From positions 1 to 49,432 of the forward strand of contig MKUO01000020.1 in NCBI GenBank assembly GCA_001897855.1: 49,432 nucleotides of DNA, written 5' to 3'. Position numbers and translations under genes: made by a program. Of the stretch, positions 25,603 through 33,903 are shown piece after piece. How positions within the stretch are numbered: position 1 is the stretch's first letter; the number at the start of each line of letters is the position of its first letter. This DNA comes from Bacteroidetes bacterium 43-93. Its GTDB lineage: Bacteria > Bacteroidota > Bacteroidia > Chitinophagales > Chitinophagaceae. Below the pieces are notes generated by a model, which did no database searches, was not told where the DNA came from, and saw only the letters and a list, made by a program, of their open reading frames with translations.

Positions 25603-26288
25603 TAAGTGCTATTGCTATAGATGACGAACCGCTCGCACTGGATGTAATCAAAGTTTTTTGCAACAAGATCGACTTCATCAAGCTCGAACAGACGTTTACG
25701 CAAATTGGCGAGGCCGTGAAATACCTGGAAAATCACAAACCTGATCTTTTATTTTTAGACATAAGAATGCCGGCAATGTCAGGAATAGATTTTTACAAAA
25801 GGATAGCGCCGGGCACTATGGCAATATTCGCCACAGCTCATAGTGAATATGCATTGGAAGGCTTTAACCTGAGCGCCATTGACTATCTTTTGAAGCCATT
25901 TGATTTTAACCGGTTTAAGCAGGCAGTTGATAAAGCAAATGAGTACCATACCTATATACAAAATAAAGAGCAGGTATCGGAACCATACCTATTCATACGA
26001 GCTGATTACAGTGTAATAAAGGTTGCCACCGCAGATATTGAATATATAGAAGGCCTCGACAACTATCTCAAAATTCATCTGTATAACTCTAAACCAGTAG
26101 TAGCCAGGATGAGCATGAAATCTATGGAAGAAAAGCTATCACCCAGGGATTTTATGCGCGTGCACAGATCTTATATCATACCTATAAAGAATGTCGTATC
26201 TCTACGGAATAAGACCATATACCTCAAAAATGCAGAGATACCGGTAGGCACCAACTACGCAGAAAAAGTACAACAGAAGTTTTCTTAA
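25599..26288 (+). CDS. LytTR-family response regulator
   Basis: 229 residues from TTG 25599, whose last bases are shared with the kinase stop TGA. Receiver domain: IDDE at 7-10, phospho-Asp54 in LFLDIRMPAMSG, and Lys in LLKPF. LytTR DNA-binding domain (~130-229) has YIEGLDNYLKIHL and FMRVHRSYIIPIKNV. It is expected to bind direct-repeat DNA. Duplicated motifs lie upstream of the operon. Confidence 0.95.
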   Translation: MISAIAIDDEPLALDVIKVFCNKIDFIKLEQTFTQIGEAVKYLENHKPDLLFLDIRMPAMSGIDFYKRIAPGTMAIFATAHSEYALEGFNLSAIDYLLKPFDFNRFKQAVDKANEYHTYIQNKEQVSEPYLFIRADYSVIKVATADIEYIEGLDNYLKIHLYNSKPVVARMSMKSMEEKLSPRDFMRVHRSYIIPIKNVVSLRNKTIYLKNAEIPVGTNYAEKVQQKFS

Positions 26289-26289
26289 A

Positions 26290-27060
26290 TCATTTCAGTT
26301 TCAGTTCCAGAAACGCCGGGCAATGATCTGAATGTTTCACATCAGGGTATATCGCCGCACCTTTCAGAGAACCTCTTAACGGTTCTGTTACAGATATATA
26401 GTCTATACGCCAGCCTTTATTTTGTTCGCGAACAGATGGGAACCGGGCGCTCCACCAGGTATAATGATGCGGATCAGGATTGAATACACGGAAACTATCT
26501 ACAAAACCTTTTTCCCAAAATTTATCGAGCCATTCCCTTTCTTCCGGCAAAAACCCGCTTGATTTTTTGTTACCTGCAGGGTTATGAATATCAATATTTT
26601 TATTGGCTATATTATAGTCGCCGCAGATCACCAGCTTTGGCCTGTTTTTAGACAGCTCCAGCAAATATTCCTGGAATTCATCCAGCCACTGGTATTTATA
26701 TGTTTGACGCTCATCGCCACTGGTACCACTCGGGAAGTATGCATTTATTACACTGATATCACCAAAATCAGCCCTTATAACACGACCTTCAGCGTCGCTT
26801 TGCATAATGCCATTGCCATAGAAGACATTATCGGGTTTGATCTTGCTAAAAATAGCTACGCCGCTATAGCCCTTCTTTTCTGCGGAAAACCAAAACGTCT
26901 CATAGCCTAAAGCCTCAATTTCGGAAATATTTACGTCTTCTTTAGTGGCTTTTGTTTCCTGCAGACATATAATATCAGCAGGATCGCTTTGCAACCAATC
27001 AGTAAAGCCCTTTTTCATGGCGCTTCTTACGCCGTTTACATTATAGGTAATGATACGCAT
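26290..27060 (-). CDS. xth: Exodeoxyribonuclease III (AP endonuclease family)
   Basis: 256 residues. EEP-fold motifs are RIITYNVNGVRSA, LQETKATKED, INAYFPSG, VICGDYNIA and the C-terminal HSDHCPAFLEL with the catalytic Asp-His. It repairs abasic sites and has 3'-5' exonuclease activity. The heme-protein gene upstream ends 3 nt before it on the same strand. Confidence 0.95.
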   Translation of the reverse strand: MRIITYNVNGVRSAMKKGFTDWLQSDPADIICLQETKATKEDVNISEIEALGYETFWFSAEKKGYSGVAIFSKIKPDNVFYGNGIMQSDAEGRVIRADFGDISVINAYFPSGTSGDERQTYKYQWLDEFQEYLLELSKNRPKLVICGDYNIANKNIDIHNPAGNKKSSGFLPEEREWLDKFWEKGFVDSFRVFNPDPHHYTWWSARFPSVREQNKGWRIDYISVTEPLRGSLKGAAIYPDVKHSDHCPAFLELKLK

Positions 27061-27063
27061 CTC

Positions 27064-27525
27064 TTATTGTTGTAGTAGTGCAGGCTTAATCTGCTGTTGC
27101 AGACCCTTGGCCCAGTAAATCAATGTGTTTTTTTCAGCGTCGGTAAGGATGGCATCCTTGTGGATCCATGTATAAGAAGGCAATGGCATTTCATTTTTTT
27201 CCACCATACCTATTACCTTGTCCAGCTTATGCATTTGTCTTTTAGCCGAATAAGACGCAAACTCATTAAAGTTCAGTTCCCTTTTACCTTCATTAACATG
27301 GTGCTGCATCCATAACCCTACGGGCTGGATGTTTGTGTACCACGGATATCTTGTTTTGTTGCTATGACAATCATTACATGCTTTTTCCAATATTACATTT
27401 ACATCTGCGGGCACGGGATATATGCTTGCAATATCCGAAGGGCGTACACCGGAATCGTTTCTTTCCGGCCTTACGAACTGAACCAGAACTATAGCGATCA
27501 GCAGCATTACCAGGACCTTTTTCAT
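27064..27525 (-). CDS. Heme-binding (cytochrome-like) domain protein
   Basis: 153 residues from ATG 27525. One N-terminal membrane helix or signal (about 4-18), then a single CxxCH heme site at Cys50-Cys53-His54 (KACNDCHSNKTRYPWY), and a Met-rich middle (MVEKNEMPLPSY) offering a sixth ligand. This is the haem_bd domain of periplasmic Bacteroidota proteins. The physiological partner is unknown. Confidence 0.85.
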   Translation of the reverse strand: MKKVLVMLLIAIVLVQFVRPERNDSGVRPSDIASIYPVPADVNVILEKACNDCHSNKTRYPWYTNIQPVGLWMQHHVNEGKRELNFNEFASYSAKRQMHKLDKVIGMVEKNEMPLPSYTWIHKDAILTDAEKNTLIYWAKGLQQQIKPALLQQ

Positions 27526-27548
27526 TGAATGAAGTTTGGCACAATTTA

Positions 27549-27578
27549 AAAAAAACGCTGTAACAATTGTCACAGCGT
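27549..27578 (-). terminator. Terminator of the S9 peptidase gene
   Basis: Minus strand ACGCTGT...ACAGCGT stem (27578-27555) then a run of eight T. It lies between the peptidase and heme-protein genes. Confidence 0.75.
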
Positions 27579-27604
27579 GCTCTTTTTAAAAAATATAGTT
27601 GTTA

Positions 27605-29611
27605 TTATTTCAGTGTTTCTGCGAGCCATTCGTAGAATTCACGGTGCCACGCTATACCATTTTGTGCGTGCAATATCCAGTGATTCTCATTTGGGAAGTA
27701 TAACAGCTTGCTTTTGATACCACGCAACTGTGCCGCCTGGAATGCTTCCAATCCTTGCTCTATAGGTACGCGATAGTCGATACCGCCTTGTATGATCATT
27801 ATAGGAGCAGTCCATTTGTCAACAAAATTGCTAGGGTTGAATTTCTGATATCCTTGTGGTTGTGGCTTTGCCCAATAAGGGCCGCCGATATCCCAGTTGG
27901 CAAACCAAAGCTCTTCCGTAGTACCATACCAGCTTTTCAGATCAAACAGGCCATCGTGTGCAATAAATGTCTTGAACCTGTTCTCGTGTATGCCTGCCAG
28001 CATGTATACACTATAACCGCCATAGCTGGCACCGATACAACCGAGCCTGTTTTTATCTACGTAACTTTCTTTAGATACTTCATCAATGGCAGTAAGATAA
28101 TCGCGCATAGGCTGGCCTCCCCAGTCTTTACTGATATCAGCATTCCATTTTACACCCCAACCCGGCATACCACGACGGTTTGGTGCCACTATTATATAGC
28201 CGTTTGCAGCCATCAGTTGAAAATTCCAGCGGAAGCTATAGAACTGAGATAATGCAGACTGCGGACCACCCTGGCAGTACAACAAGGTTGGGTATTTCTT
28301 CTTAGGATTGAAATCAGGAGGATAGATTACCCAAACCCCCATTTCTTTACCATCGGTTGTTTTTATCATCTTCAGCTCCGTATTGCTCAGGCCGATTTTA
28401 CTATACACTTCATCATTTTCATGTGTCAGGGCCTTCATCGACCCGTCTTCTGTATTTACCAGGTACAATTCAGCAGCATGGTTCATATCCGTGCGGGATA
28501 CGATTAACCCTTTGCGTGCCTGGCCAACAATGCCCGCTACATCGAACTTGCCGGAAGTAACCTGGCGCACCGCGGGTAACATTTTCACCATCAGGTTGCC
28601 CGGTACATTTACTTCAAACAGTTGTACGGTTCCCTTCGACGGAGCATTGAAATAAATTTTAGTTGATGTGCTATCCCAGATAAAACCTTCTGCAGTGCCA
28701 TCCCATCCGGCTGTAAGATTCATTTTATAGGCATTTTTACTGCCCAGATCCATCACGTAAATATCTGTCTTATCTGCTTCGTAACCATCGGTATGCATGC
28801 TGGTCCAAGCCATGCGTTTGCCATCCGGACTGAAAGAAGGAGCCATATCGTAGCCCATCATTCCTGCTGTCCAGTTAGTAGTGGTACCGGCCTTTAGATC
28901 ATAATAATAGATATCGGTATTCGTACTTTGTGCATAATCCTTACCTGTCTTCTTTTTACAAACATATACCAGCCCTTTGCCATCAGGTGTCCATACAAAA
29001 TCTTCGCTGCCGCCAAATGGTTTTTGCGGGCAATCGTAAGGTTCAGACTTCATAATATCGGTCCATGTACCGTCTGCAACATTAAGAATGCAAACATGCG
29101 CGTATTTACCATCTTCCCAGGTATCCCAGTGCCTGTAATCCAGGTTGGTGTATGCCTGTAATGTAGTTTTAGGAAGATCTTTATAAATATCAGAACCATT
29201 AACCGGATCTACCAATACCTCGCGGGTAAATGCTATATATTTATTATCAGGAGACGCCTTAATATTATCAGCACCTTCTACAGGATACTGCACCGCCTTC
29301 TTATCTCCCTTTCTTGTGATGGATATATTTTTTTCATCGGCAGTTGCTATAAGTTCTTCCCTGGTGGGTTTGTTATTGCTTTCAGAGATCTCACTTAGCT
29401 TACCTGTAGCAATATTAAGCTTATAATGCTTCGTTGCAGATTTTTCTGTAGTCCAGTCATATTGCCGAGTTGTATAATAGAGCGTTTTGCCGCTTGGCGT
29501 AATTCTGTCTGCACTCACTCTTTTCAGACTCCATAGCATCTCCGGCGTCATGTGGTCCTGGGCGGAAGCCTGTATAGATAGTAACAGGAATGCAACCAAA
29601 AGTTTTTTCAT
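27605..29611 (-). CDS. S9 family prolyl-oligopeptidase-like peptidase
   Basis: 668 residues with a signal peptide ending ASAQ. An N-terminal beta-propeller (~20-400) precedes an alpha/beta hydrolase domain. Catalytic Ser529 in GASYGGYS, Asp612 in QGGIDYRVP and His644 in PNENHWIL form the triad. It resembles DPP4/acylaminoacyl-peptidase-like enzymes, which take short peptides into the propeller. Location is probably periplasmic. The substrate is not evident. Confidence 0.93.
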   Translation of the reverse strand: MKKLLVAFLLLSIQASAQDHMTPEMLWSLKRVSADRITPSGKTLYYTTRQYDWTTEKSATKHYKLNIATGKLSEISESNNKPTREELIATADEKNISITRKGDKKAVQYPVEGADNIKASPDNKYIAFTREVLVDPVNGSDIYKDLPKTTLQAYTNLDYRHWDTWEDGKYAHVCILNVADGTWTDIMKSEPYDCPQKPFGGSEDFVWTPDGKGLVYVCKKKTGKDYAQSTNTDIYYYDLKAGTTTNWTAGMMGYDMAPSFSPDGKRMAWTSMHTDGYEADKTDIYVMDLGSKNAYKMNLTAGWDGTAEGFIWDSTSTKIYFNAPSKGTVQLFEVNVPGNLMVKMLPAVRQVTSGKFDVAGIVGQARKGLIVSRTDMNHAAELYLVNTEDGSMKALTHENDEVYSKIGLSNTELKMIKTTDGKEMGVWVIYPPDFNPKKKYPTLLYCQGGPQSALSQFYSFRWNFQLMAANGYIIVAPNRRGMPGWGVKWNADISKDWGGQPMRDYLTAIDEVSKESYVDKNRLGCIGASYGGYSVYMLAGIHENRFKTFIAHDGLFDLKSWYGTTEELWFANWDIGGPYWAKPQPQGYQKFNPSNFVDKWTAPIMIIQGGIDYRVPIEQGLEAFQAAQLRGIKSKLLYFPNENHWILHAQNGIAWHREFYEWLAETLK

Positions 29612-29641
29612 ATCATTTAATTATTGAACGCGAAAGTATAA

Positions 29642-31135
29642 TCATTTAACAGGTGGTTTATCCCTCGTTTTGGGGGATGTATCGCTCCTACCCTTTTTCA
29701 CCGGCTCAAAATCTACGATATTACTCCATCCTGCTTTCAGCTGTATAGGATCAGTATAAGGGATCACATATTCAGGCTGTATCTTTTCCAGTAAATTGCC
29801 GGTATCCCATTTGCCATTATGGTTTTTATCAACCACAATCCGCATTTTAAAGTCACCCGGTTTTAGCTTTCTTAATGCCACCACCGTATCTGTAACAACC
29901 TTATTGTAAATAGTATCTTTTTCAGATGTTACCATGAATATATAATCCATCCCACGGTATTTACCGGGCAGGTGGATCTCCAGTTTTGCATAATCATCAT
30001 CGCTTTGGGTGCGGAATGAAAAACGTGCAGGCATCACCTCTGCACCTGCAGAGTCTTTAGCAAATCCTTTTAAAAGCCGTAATGTATATACCGCATCTTC
30101 TTTCCATGGCGCTGTGATGTGTAAGACCTGATTGCTGATAGTGTCCCTAAAAACGTTTACCTCGGATTCTACGGACACACCTGAGCTATCGAAACTCAGG
30201 AATACTCTTTGCTTGTTGATGGTATCTATTCTTCGGTTAAAGGTAATATCTACAGGCCTTGTGATATCAAACGTGCGCTTGTTGATATTTGAAGTATCGA
30301 GAACGATGGAGTAAACAAAGGGAACTGGTTCATTCTTCCGGACTGCTCCTGAGCGATCGTTAGTTTTTTTACCTTCCGGTAACTTAGCAGTGTCTGTATC
30401 TATTTCTTCAAACACCCTTAAAGTAACGGGATTGATAGCGCTATCTGCAGGATATATGATGCTATCTATAAATCCTACCTTCTCTTTCTTTCCATCGAAA
30501 GTGAGATTATTATTTGCATCGTGCAAGGCATATATGCGATAAGCGTGATAAGGAAGACCTGCCAGTTCAAAACTTCCTCCTGCACCAATGGGTGCTATAT
30601 AACTAGGTTTCTCCTTTACAATTGCACTATCCGATTTTTCAGCTTTGTACAATACGACAAATCCATCTGCGTCGGGCAAGCCGGTCATCGCATCGTACAC
30701 AATACCTGCAATTTTTAAAGAATCGAAATAATTGCCTGTACTAAATACATAAGTATAGGGATCCATTGGATTACCTTCATGCAAGTCCTTTATGGCCTTG
30801 CCCATAGACACCCGGTAAGTGGTATTTTCCTGGAGTAACGTGTCCGGAATTTTGATCTCTACCCTTTTCCCATATGATAATACGCTTAACGGAATAGGTA
30901 ACAAGGGTGACACCTGTACTTCTTTAGATGCATCACTTACTGTTACAAATTCATTAAAATGCATCTCGATTAAAGACACGCGTGTATTTAATAATGAATC
31001 TTTAGGAGAAACGGATTTGATCTTTGGCGGGGTCGTATCCTTCTTGCCACCCTGGGGCGGCATGATATTGGCGCAGCCAACCAGCACGATACTTATCCAT
31101 AAAAAAAACAGGAAGCGGACAGAAAATAGCTTCAT
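29642..31135 (-). CDS. Ig-like domain lipoprotein
   Basis: 497 residues. The signal peptide ends at a lipobox, VLVGC (Cys about 21). Early residues KDTTPPKIKSVSPKDSLLNT begin a SbsA/Big_5 Ig-like domain (HFNEFVTVSDAS ... YVFSTGNYFD). Later segments alternate beta-sandwich repeats, including RPVDITFNRRIDT and FSFRTQSDDD. It is probably an envelope surface protein. It starts close upstream of, and in the same direction as, the S9 peptidase gene (30 nt gap), so the two may be co-transcribed. Confidence 0.85.
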   Translation of the reverse strand: MKLFSVRFLFFLWISIVLVGCANIMPPQGGKKDTTPPKIKSVSPKDSLLNTRVSLIEMHFNEFVTVSDASKEVQVSPLLPIPLSVLSYGKRVEIKIPDTLLQENTTYRVSMGKAIKDLHEGNPMDPYTYVFSTGNYFDSLKIAGIVYDAMTGLPDADGFVVLYKAEKSDSAIVKEKPSYIAPIGAGGSFELAGLPYHAYRIYALHDANNNLTFDGKKEKVGFIDSIIYPADSAINPVTLRVFEEIDTDTAKLPEGKKTNDRSGAVRKNEPVPFVYSIVLDTSNINKRTFDITRPVDITFNRRIDTINKQRVFLSFDSSGVSVESEVNVFRDTISNQVLHITAPWKEDAVYTLRLLKGFAKDSAGAEVMPARFSFRTQSDDDYAKLEIHLPGKYRGMDYIFMVTSEKDTIYNKVVTDTVVALRKLKPGDFKMRIVVDKNHNGKWDTGNLLEKIQPEYVIPYTDPIQLKAGWSNIVDFEPVKKGRSDTSPKTRDKPPVK

Positions 31136-31181
31136 TTGGTGCCAAAAATAAGATAAACCACCCGGTTTTACTATTTGTGCG

Positions 31182-31189
31182 TAGGTTTG
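31182..31189 (+). promoter_or_regulatory. Putative -7 box of the glutathione peroxidase gene
   Basis: TAGGTTTG matches TAnnTTTG exactly, 44 nt before the ATG. The -33 element is poor (a GTTTT stretch). Confidence 0.4.
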
Positions 31190-31233
31190 TAAAAACTTTT
31201 AAATTTTAATCTTAACAATTTAATCAAGCTGAT

Positions 31234-31782
31234 ATGTTTTTAAGCATTCTATTGTTATTCAAGCTGTTTTTCTTTAGCCCGGATCCCAAAAGTGACCAAA
31301 AAGTTCCGGCAAGTATTTATGATTTTAAGGTAGAGGGGCTAACAGGCGGCACCATAGATTTATCGCAATACAAGGGAAAGAAAATATTGATAGTAAATAC
31401 CGCATCAGAATGTGGGTTCACGCCTCAATACGAAGGGTTAGAGCAGTTGTATAAGAAATACAAGGGAAAACTTGTGATCATAGGTTTTCCGGCCAATAAC
31501 TTTGGGCACCAGGAACCTGGTACGAATGAAGAGATAGCAGGTTTTTGTAAAAAGAACTATGGTGTAAGCTTTCCCATGGCAGCAAAGATTTCCGTTAAGG
31601 GTGATGACATGGCGCCGATCTATCACTGGCTTACAGAAGAAAAATATAATCACTATAAGGACACCAAAGTGAAATGGAACTTTCAAAAATACCTGATCAA
31701 CGAGAAAGGGCAATTGGTAGAAGTATTCTACTCGCCCACCAAACCGATGAGTGACGAGATCAACAAAGCAATTGAGCAATAA
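31234..31782 (+). CDS. Glutathione peroxidase (Cys type)
   Basis: 182 residues with an N-terminal hydrophobic segment (1-15), so membrane-tethered or periplasmic. The peroxidatic Cys60 lies in NTASECGFTPQYEGL, with Gln in FPANNFGHQEPG and Trp in KWNFQKYL completing the active site. Bacterial members use Cys instead of Sec and often act with thioredoxin. A strong terminator follows. The role is peroxide detoxification. Confidence 0.95.
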   Translation: MFLSILLLFKLFFFSPDPKSDQKVPASIYDFKVEGLTGGTIDLSQYKGKKILIVNTASECGFTPQYEGLEQLYKKYKGKLVIIGFPANNFGHQEPGTNEEIAGFCKKNYGVSFPMAAKISVKGDDMAPIYHWLTEEKYNHYKDTKVKWNFQKYLINEKGQLVEVFYSPTKPMSDEINKAIEQ

Positions 31783-31784
31783 CG

Positions 31785-31815
31785 AAAGCCTCTCTAATAG
31801 AGAGGCTTTATTTGT
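31785..31815 (+). terminator. Intrinsic terminator
   Basis: AAAGCCTCTCT-AAT-AGAGAGGCTTT, then a T-rich tail. It also follows the convergent His-rich gene. Confidence 0.85.
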
Positions 31816-31899
31816 TTTATTTGATCTCGAAATCCTTTTATATAGCTTGTTTGTTTACATACTTTATGTATAAGACTTCGATGATCTTAAAAAGTTTAA

Positions 31900-32238
31900 T
31901 TAAGGGTGTGGTGGTAATGGTGGGCGCGGTGGCAATGGCGGATGTGGTGGAACCGGCGGATGTGGCAGATGTCGCGGCATAGGTGGCCTTGGTGGTACAG
32001 GCACATGCCTGTAAACATGCACAGAAGGCCTGTAATGCCGGCTATAATGGTGTCGCGGATAATAACGATAATGTCGTGGATAGTATGCATAATGCCTGTC
32101 TGAATAGTAATAGTGCCGTACTACAGGCCTGCAATGATAGGTTTTGCAATGTCGATAATGCCAATGACGCGCAAACATCCGGTCATTTGATATACAAAGC
32201 AGTAATGCTGCCAATATTACTGTTAGTATCGCTTTCAT
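31900..32238 (-). CDS. Secreted low-complexity His/Tyr/Arg/Pro-rich protein
   Basis: 112 residues. A signal peptide of ~23 residues precedes a mature chain that is almost only His, Tyr, Arg and Pro: first an Arg-His-Tyr part (RHYRYYPRHHYSRHYRP), then a Pro-His part with repeating PP-x-PP units to the end. There are about 16 His in the mature ~90 residues and no globular core. It may bind metals or form an envelope coat. The gene itself contains short direct repeats, so its length may vary. Confidence 0.6.
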   Translation of the reverse strand: MKAILTVILAALLLCISNDRMFARHWHYRHCKTYHCRPVVRHYYYSDRHYAYYPRHYRYYPRHHYSRHYRPSVHVYRHVPVPPRPPMPRHLPHPPVPPHPPLPPRPPLPPHP

Positions 32239-32312
32239 AAATTAATGATTTTGGTACAAAACCATCTGTACAAGAATTTCACCCTCAAAAGTAAAAAACT
32301 GTTAAAATAAAT

Positions 32313-32335
32313 AACCCGCGATGTAGCGGGCTATT
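32313..32335 (-). terminator. Probable terminator of the accC gene
   Basis: Stem CCCGC/GCGGG with flanking A/T pairs (minus: AGCCCGC-TACATC-GCGGGTT), followed by ATTTATTTT. Confidence 0.6.
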
Positions 32336-32358
32336 TATCAAATATTTACAAATGAAAA

Positions 32359-33846
32359 CTATCTTCTTTTAAGCTTCCAGTTAGAAGTTTGAGAAGCAAC
32401 GCCGGTAGCGTTAATTGCACTTTTTTGCTGCTTTTCTTTACTCCAGATATAAGATCCCAGCAAAGCCGCCACTTCTTCGGCAGATTCACTATCTGTATTC
32501 AGATACTCCGGTTTAAAATGCTTTTCGATAAACTTAGTATCAAAATTGCCACTACGGAAAGGTTCCGTCTGCACTGCCCATTTACCGAAATTAAGGGTGG
32601 TTGAAATTCCCTGTATATAATATTCATCAATTGCCCTGCAAAGCTTATTGATAGCCTCATCGCGCGTATTACCATGCACCACCAGCTTTGCTATCATAGG
32701 ATCATAGAATATGGGAATATCCTGACCTTGCTCATAGCCATCATCTACCCGTACACCAGGTCCCTTGGGTGGCTGGTACATTTCCAGTTTACCGGTATCA
32801 GGCAAAAAGTTATTCATAGGATCTTCGGCGCAAACCCTTAACTCCAGGGAGTGGCCGTTGATCTTCAGATCTTCTTGTGAAAAAGAAAGCTTATTGCCGC
32901 GAGCTACATTTATTTGCTCGCGTACCAGGTCTACGCCCGAGATCATCTCTGTAACGCAGTGCTCTACCTGGAGACGGGTATTCATTTCCAGGAAATAATA
33001 GTTCAGGTTTTCATCCACCAGGAACTCTACCGTACCGGCTCCATAATAATTGCAGGAACGCGCAACGGCAACGGCACTTTCGCCCATTGCTTTACGGATA
33101 TCAGGTGTCAGGCAGCTTGACGGTGCTTCTTCAATAAGCTTCTGGTGGCGACGCTGAATAGAACATTCGCGCTCAAAAAGGTAAACGTAATTTCCATGCT
33201 GATCGCCCATCAATTGGATTTCTATATGGCGTGGAGCACCCACATATTTTTCTATAAATACAGCATCATCGCCAAAGGCACTTAAAGCTTCACTTTTGGC
33301 CATGCGCATCTGTTCTTCCAACTCAGCTTCGTTATTTACAACACGCATACCCTTACCACCGCCGCCTGCAGACGCTTTTATTAAAATAGGGTATCCTATC
33401 CTTCCGGCTATTTCTTTCGCTTCGGCTGCATCTTTCAGGGGATCTTCCGTACCGGGCACCATCGGCACATTAAACTTTTTAGCTGCCTGCTTTGCCGCTA
33501 TTTTGCTACCCATCATCTCTATAGAATAGGCAGAGGGGCCGATGAATATAAGACCGGCATCTGTAACTGCTTTGGAAAAGCCTGCATTTTCGCTTAGAAA
33601 TCCATACCCAGGATGTATAGCATCTGCACCTGTTTGTTTTGCTACCTCTATTATCTTTTCGCCACGTAGGTAAGACTGTGCAGAAAGTGCCGGACCAATG
33701 CATACTGCCTCATCGGCATAACGGACGAAAGGCATATTACGATCGGCCTCGGAAAAAACCGCTACTGTTTTAATACCCATTTCTTTGGCAGTACGCATAA
33801 CACGCATTGCTATTTCACCACGATTGGCAACCAGTATTTTTTGCAT
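32359..33846 (-). CDS. accC: Acetyl/propionyl-CoA carboxylase biotin carboxylase subunit
   Basis: 495 residues. N-terminal KILVANRGEIAMRVMRTA, ATP-grasp glycine loop KASAGGGGKGMRVV, catalytic region EKYVGAPRHIEIQLM and FLEMNTRLQVEH are all present. The domain normally spans ~450 residues; a C-terminal extension rich in Ser/Lys (after EYLNTDSES) follows. No biotin carrier or transferase gene is adjacent, so it may serve a complex coded elsewhere (acetyl-CoA or propionyl-CoA carboxylase). Confidence 0.93.
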   Translation of the reverse strand: MQKILVANRGEIAMRVMRTAKEMGIKTVAVFSEADRNMPFVRYADEAVCIGPALSAQSYLRGEKIIEVAKQTGADAIHPGYGFLSENAGFSKAVTDAGLIFIGPSAYSIEMMGSKIAAKQAAKKFNVPMVPGTEDPLKDAAEAKEIAGRIGYPILIKASAGGGGKGMRVVNNEAELEEQMRMAKSEALSAFGDDAVFIEKYVGAPRHIEIQLMGDQHGNYVYLFERECSIQRRHQKLIEEAPSSCLTPDIRKAMGESAVAVARSCNYYGAGTVEFLVDENLNYYFLEMNTRLQVEHCVTEMISGVDLVREQINVARGNKLSFSQEDLKINGHSLELRVCAEDPMNNFLPDTGKLEMYQPPKGPGVRVDDGYEQGQDIPIFYDPMIAKLVVHGNTRDEAINKLCRAIDEYYIQGISTTLNFGKWAVQTEPFRSGNFDTKFIEKHFKPEYLNTDSESAEEVAALLGSYIWSKEKQQKSAINATGVASQTSNWKLKRR

Positions 33847-33903
33847 GGAACGAATATAGTTTGATTAATTGAATTGTTTTTAAGCTTAAACATTATAAAA
33901 ATC

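Noticed and set aside
31234-31782. Selenocysteine glutathione peroxidase
   Set aside because: The active-site codon is TGT (Cys60); there is no in-frame TGA.
31896-32240. Overlapping frames on both strands at the His-rich gene (64 and 85 residues)
   Set aside because: They are low-complexity shadows of the signal-peptide-bearing minus-strand frame.
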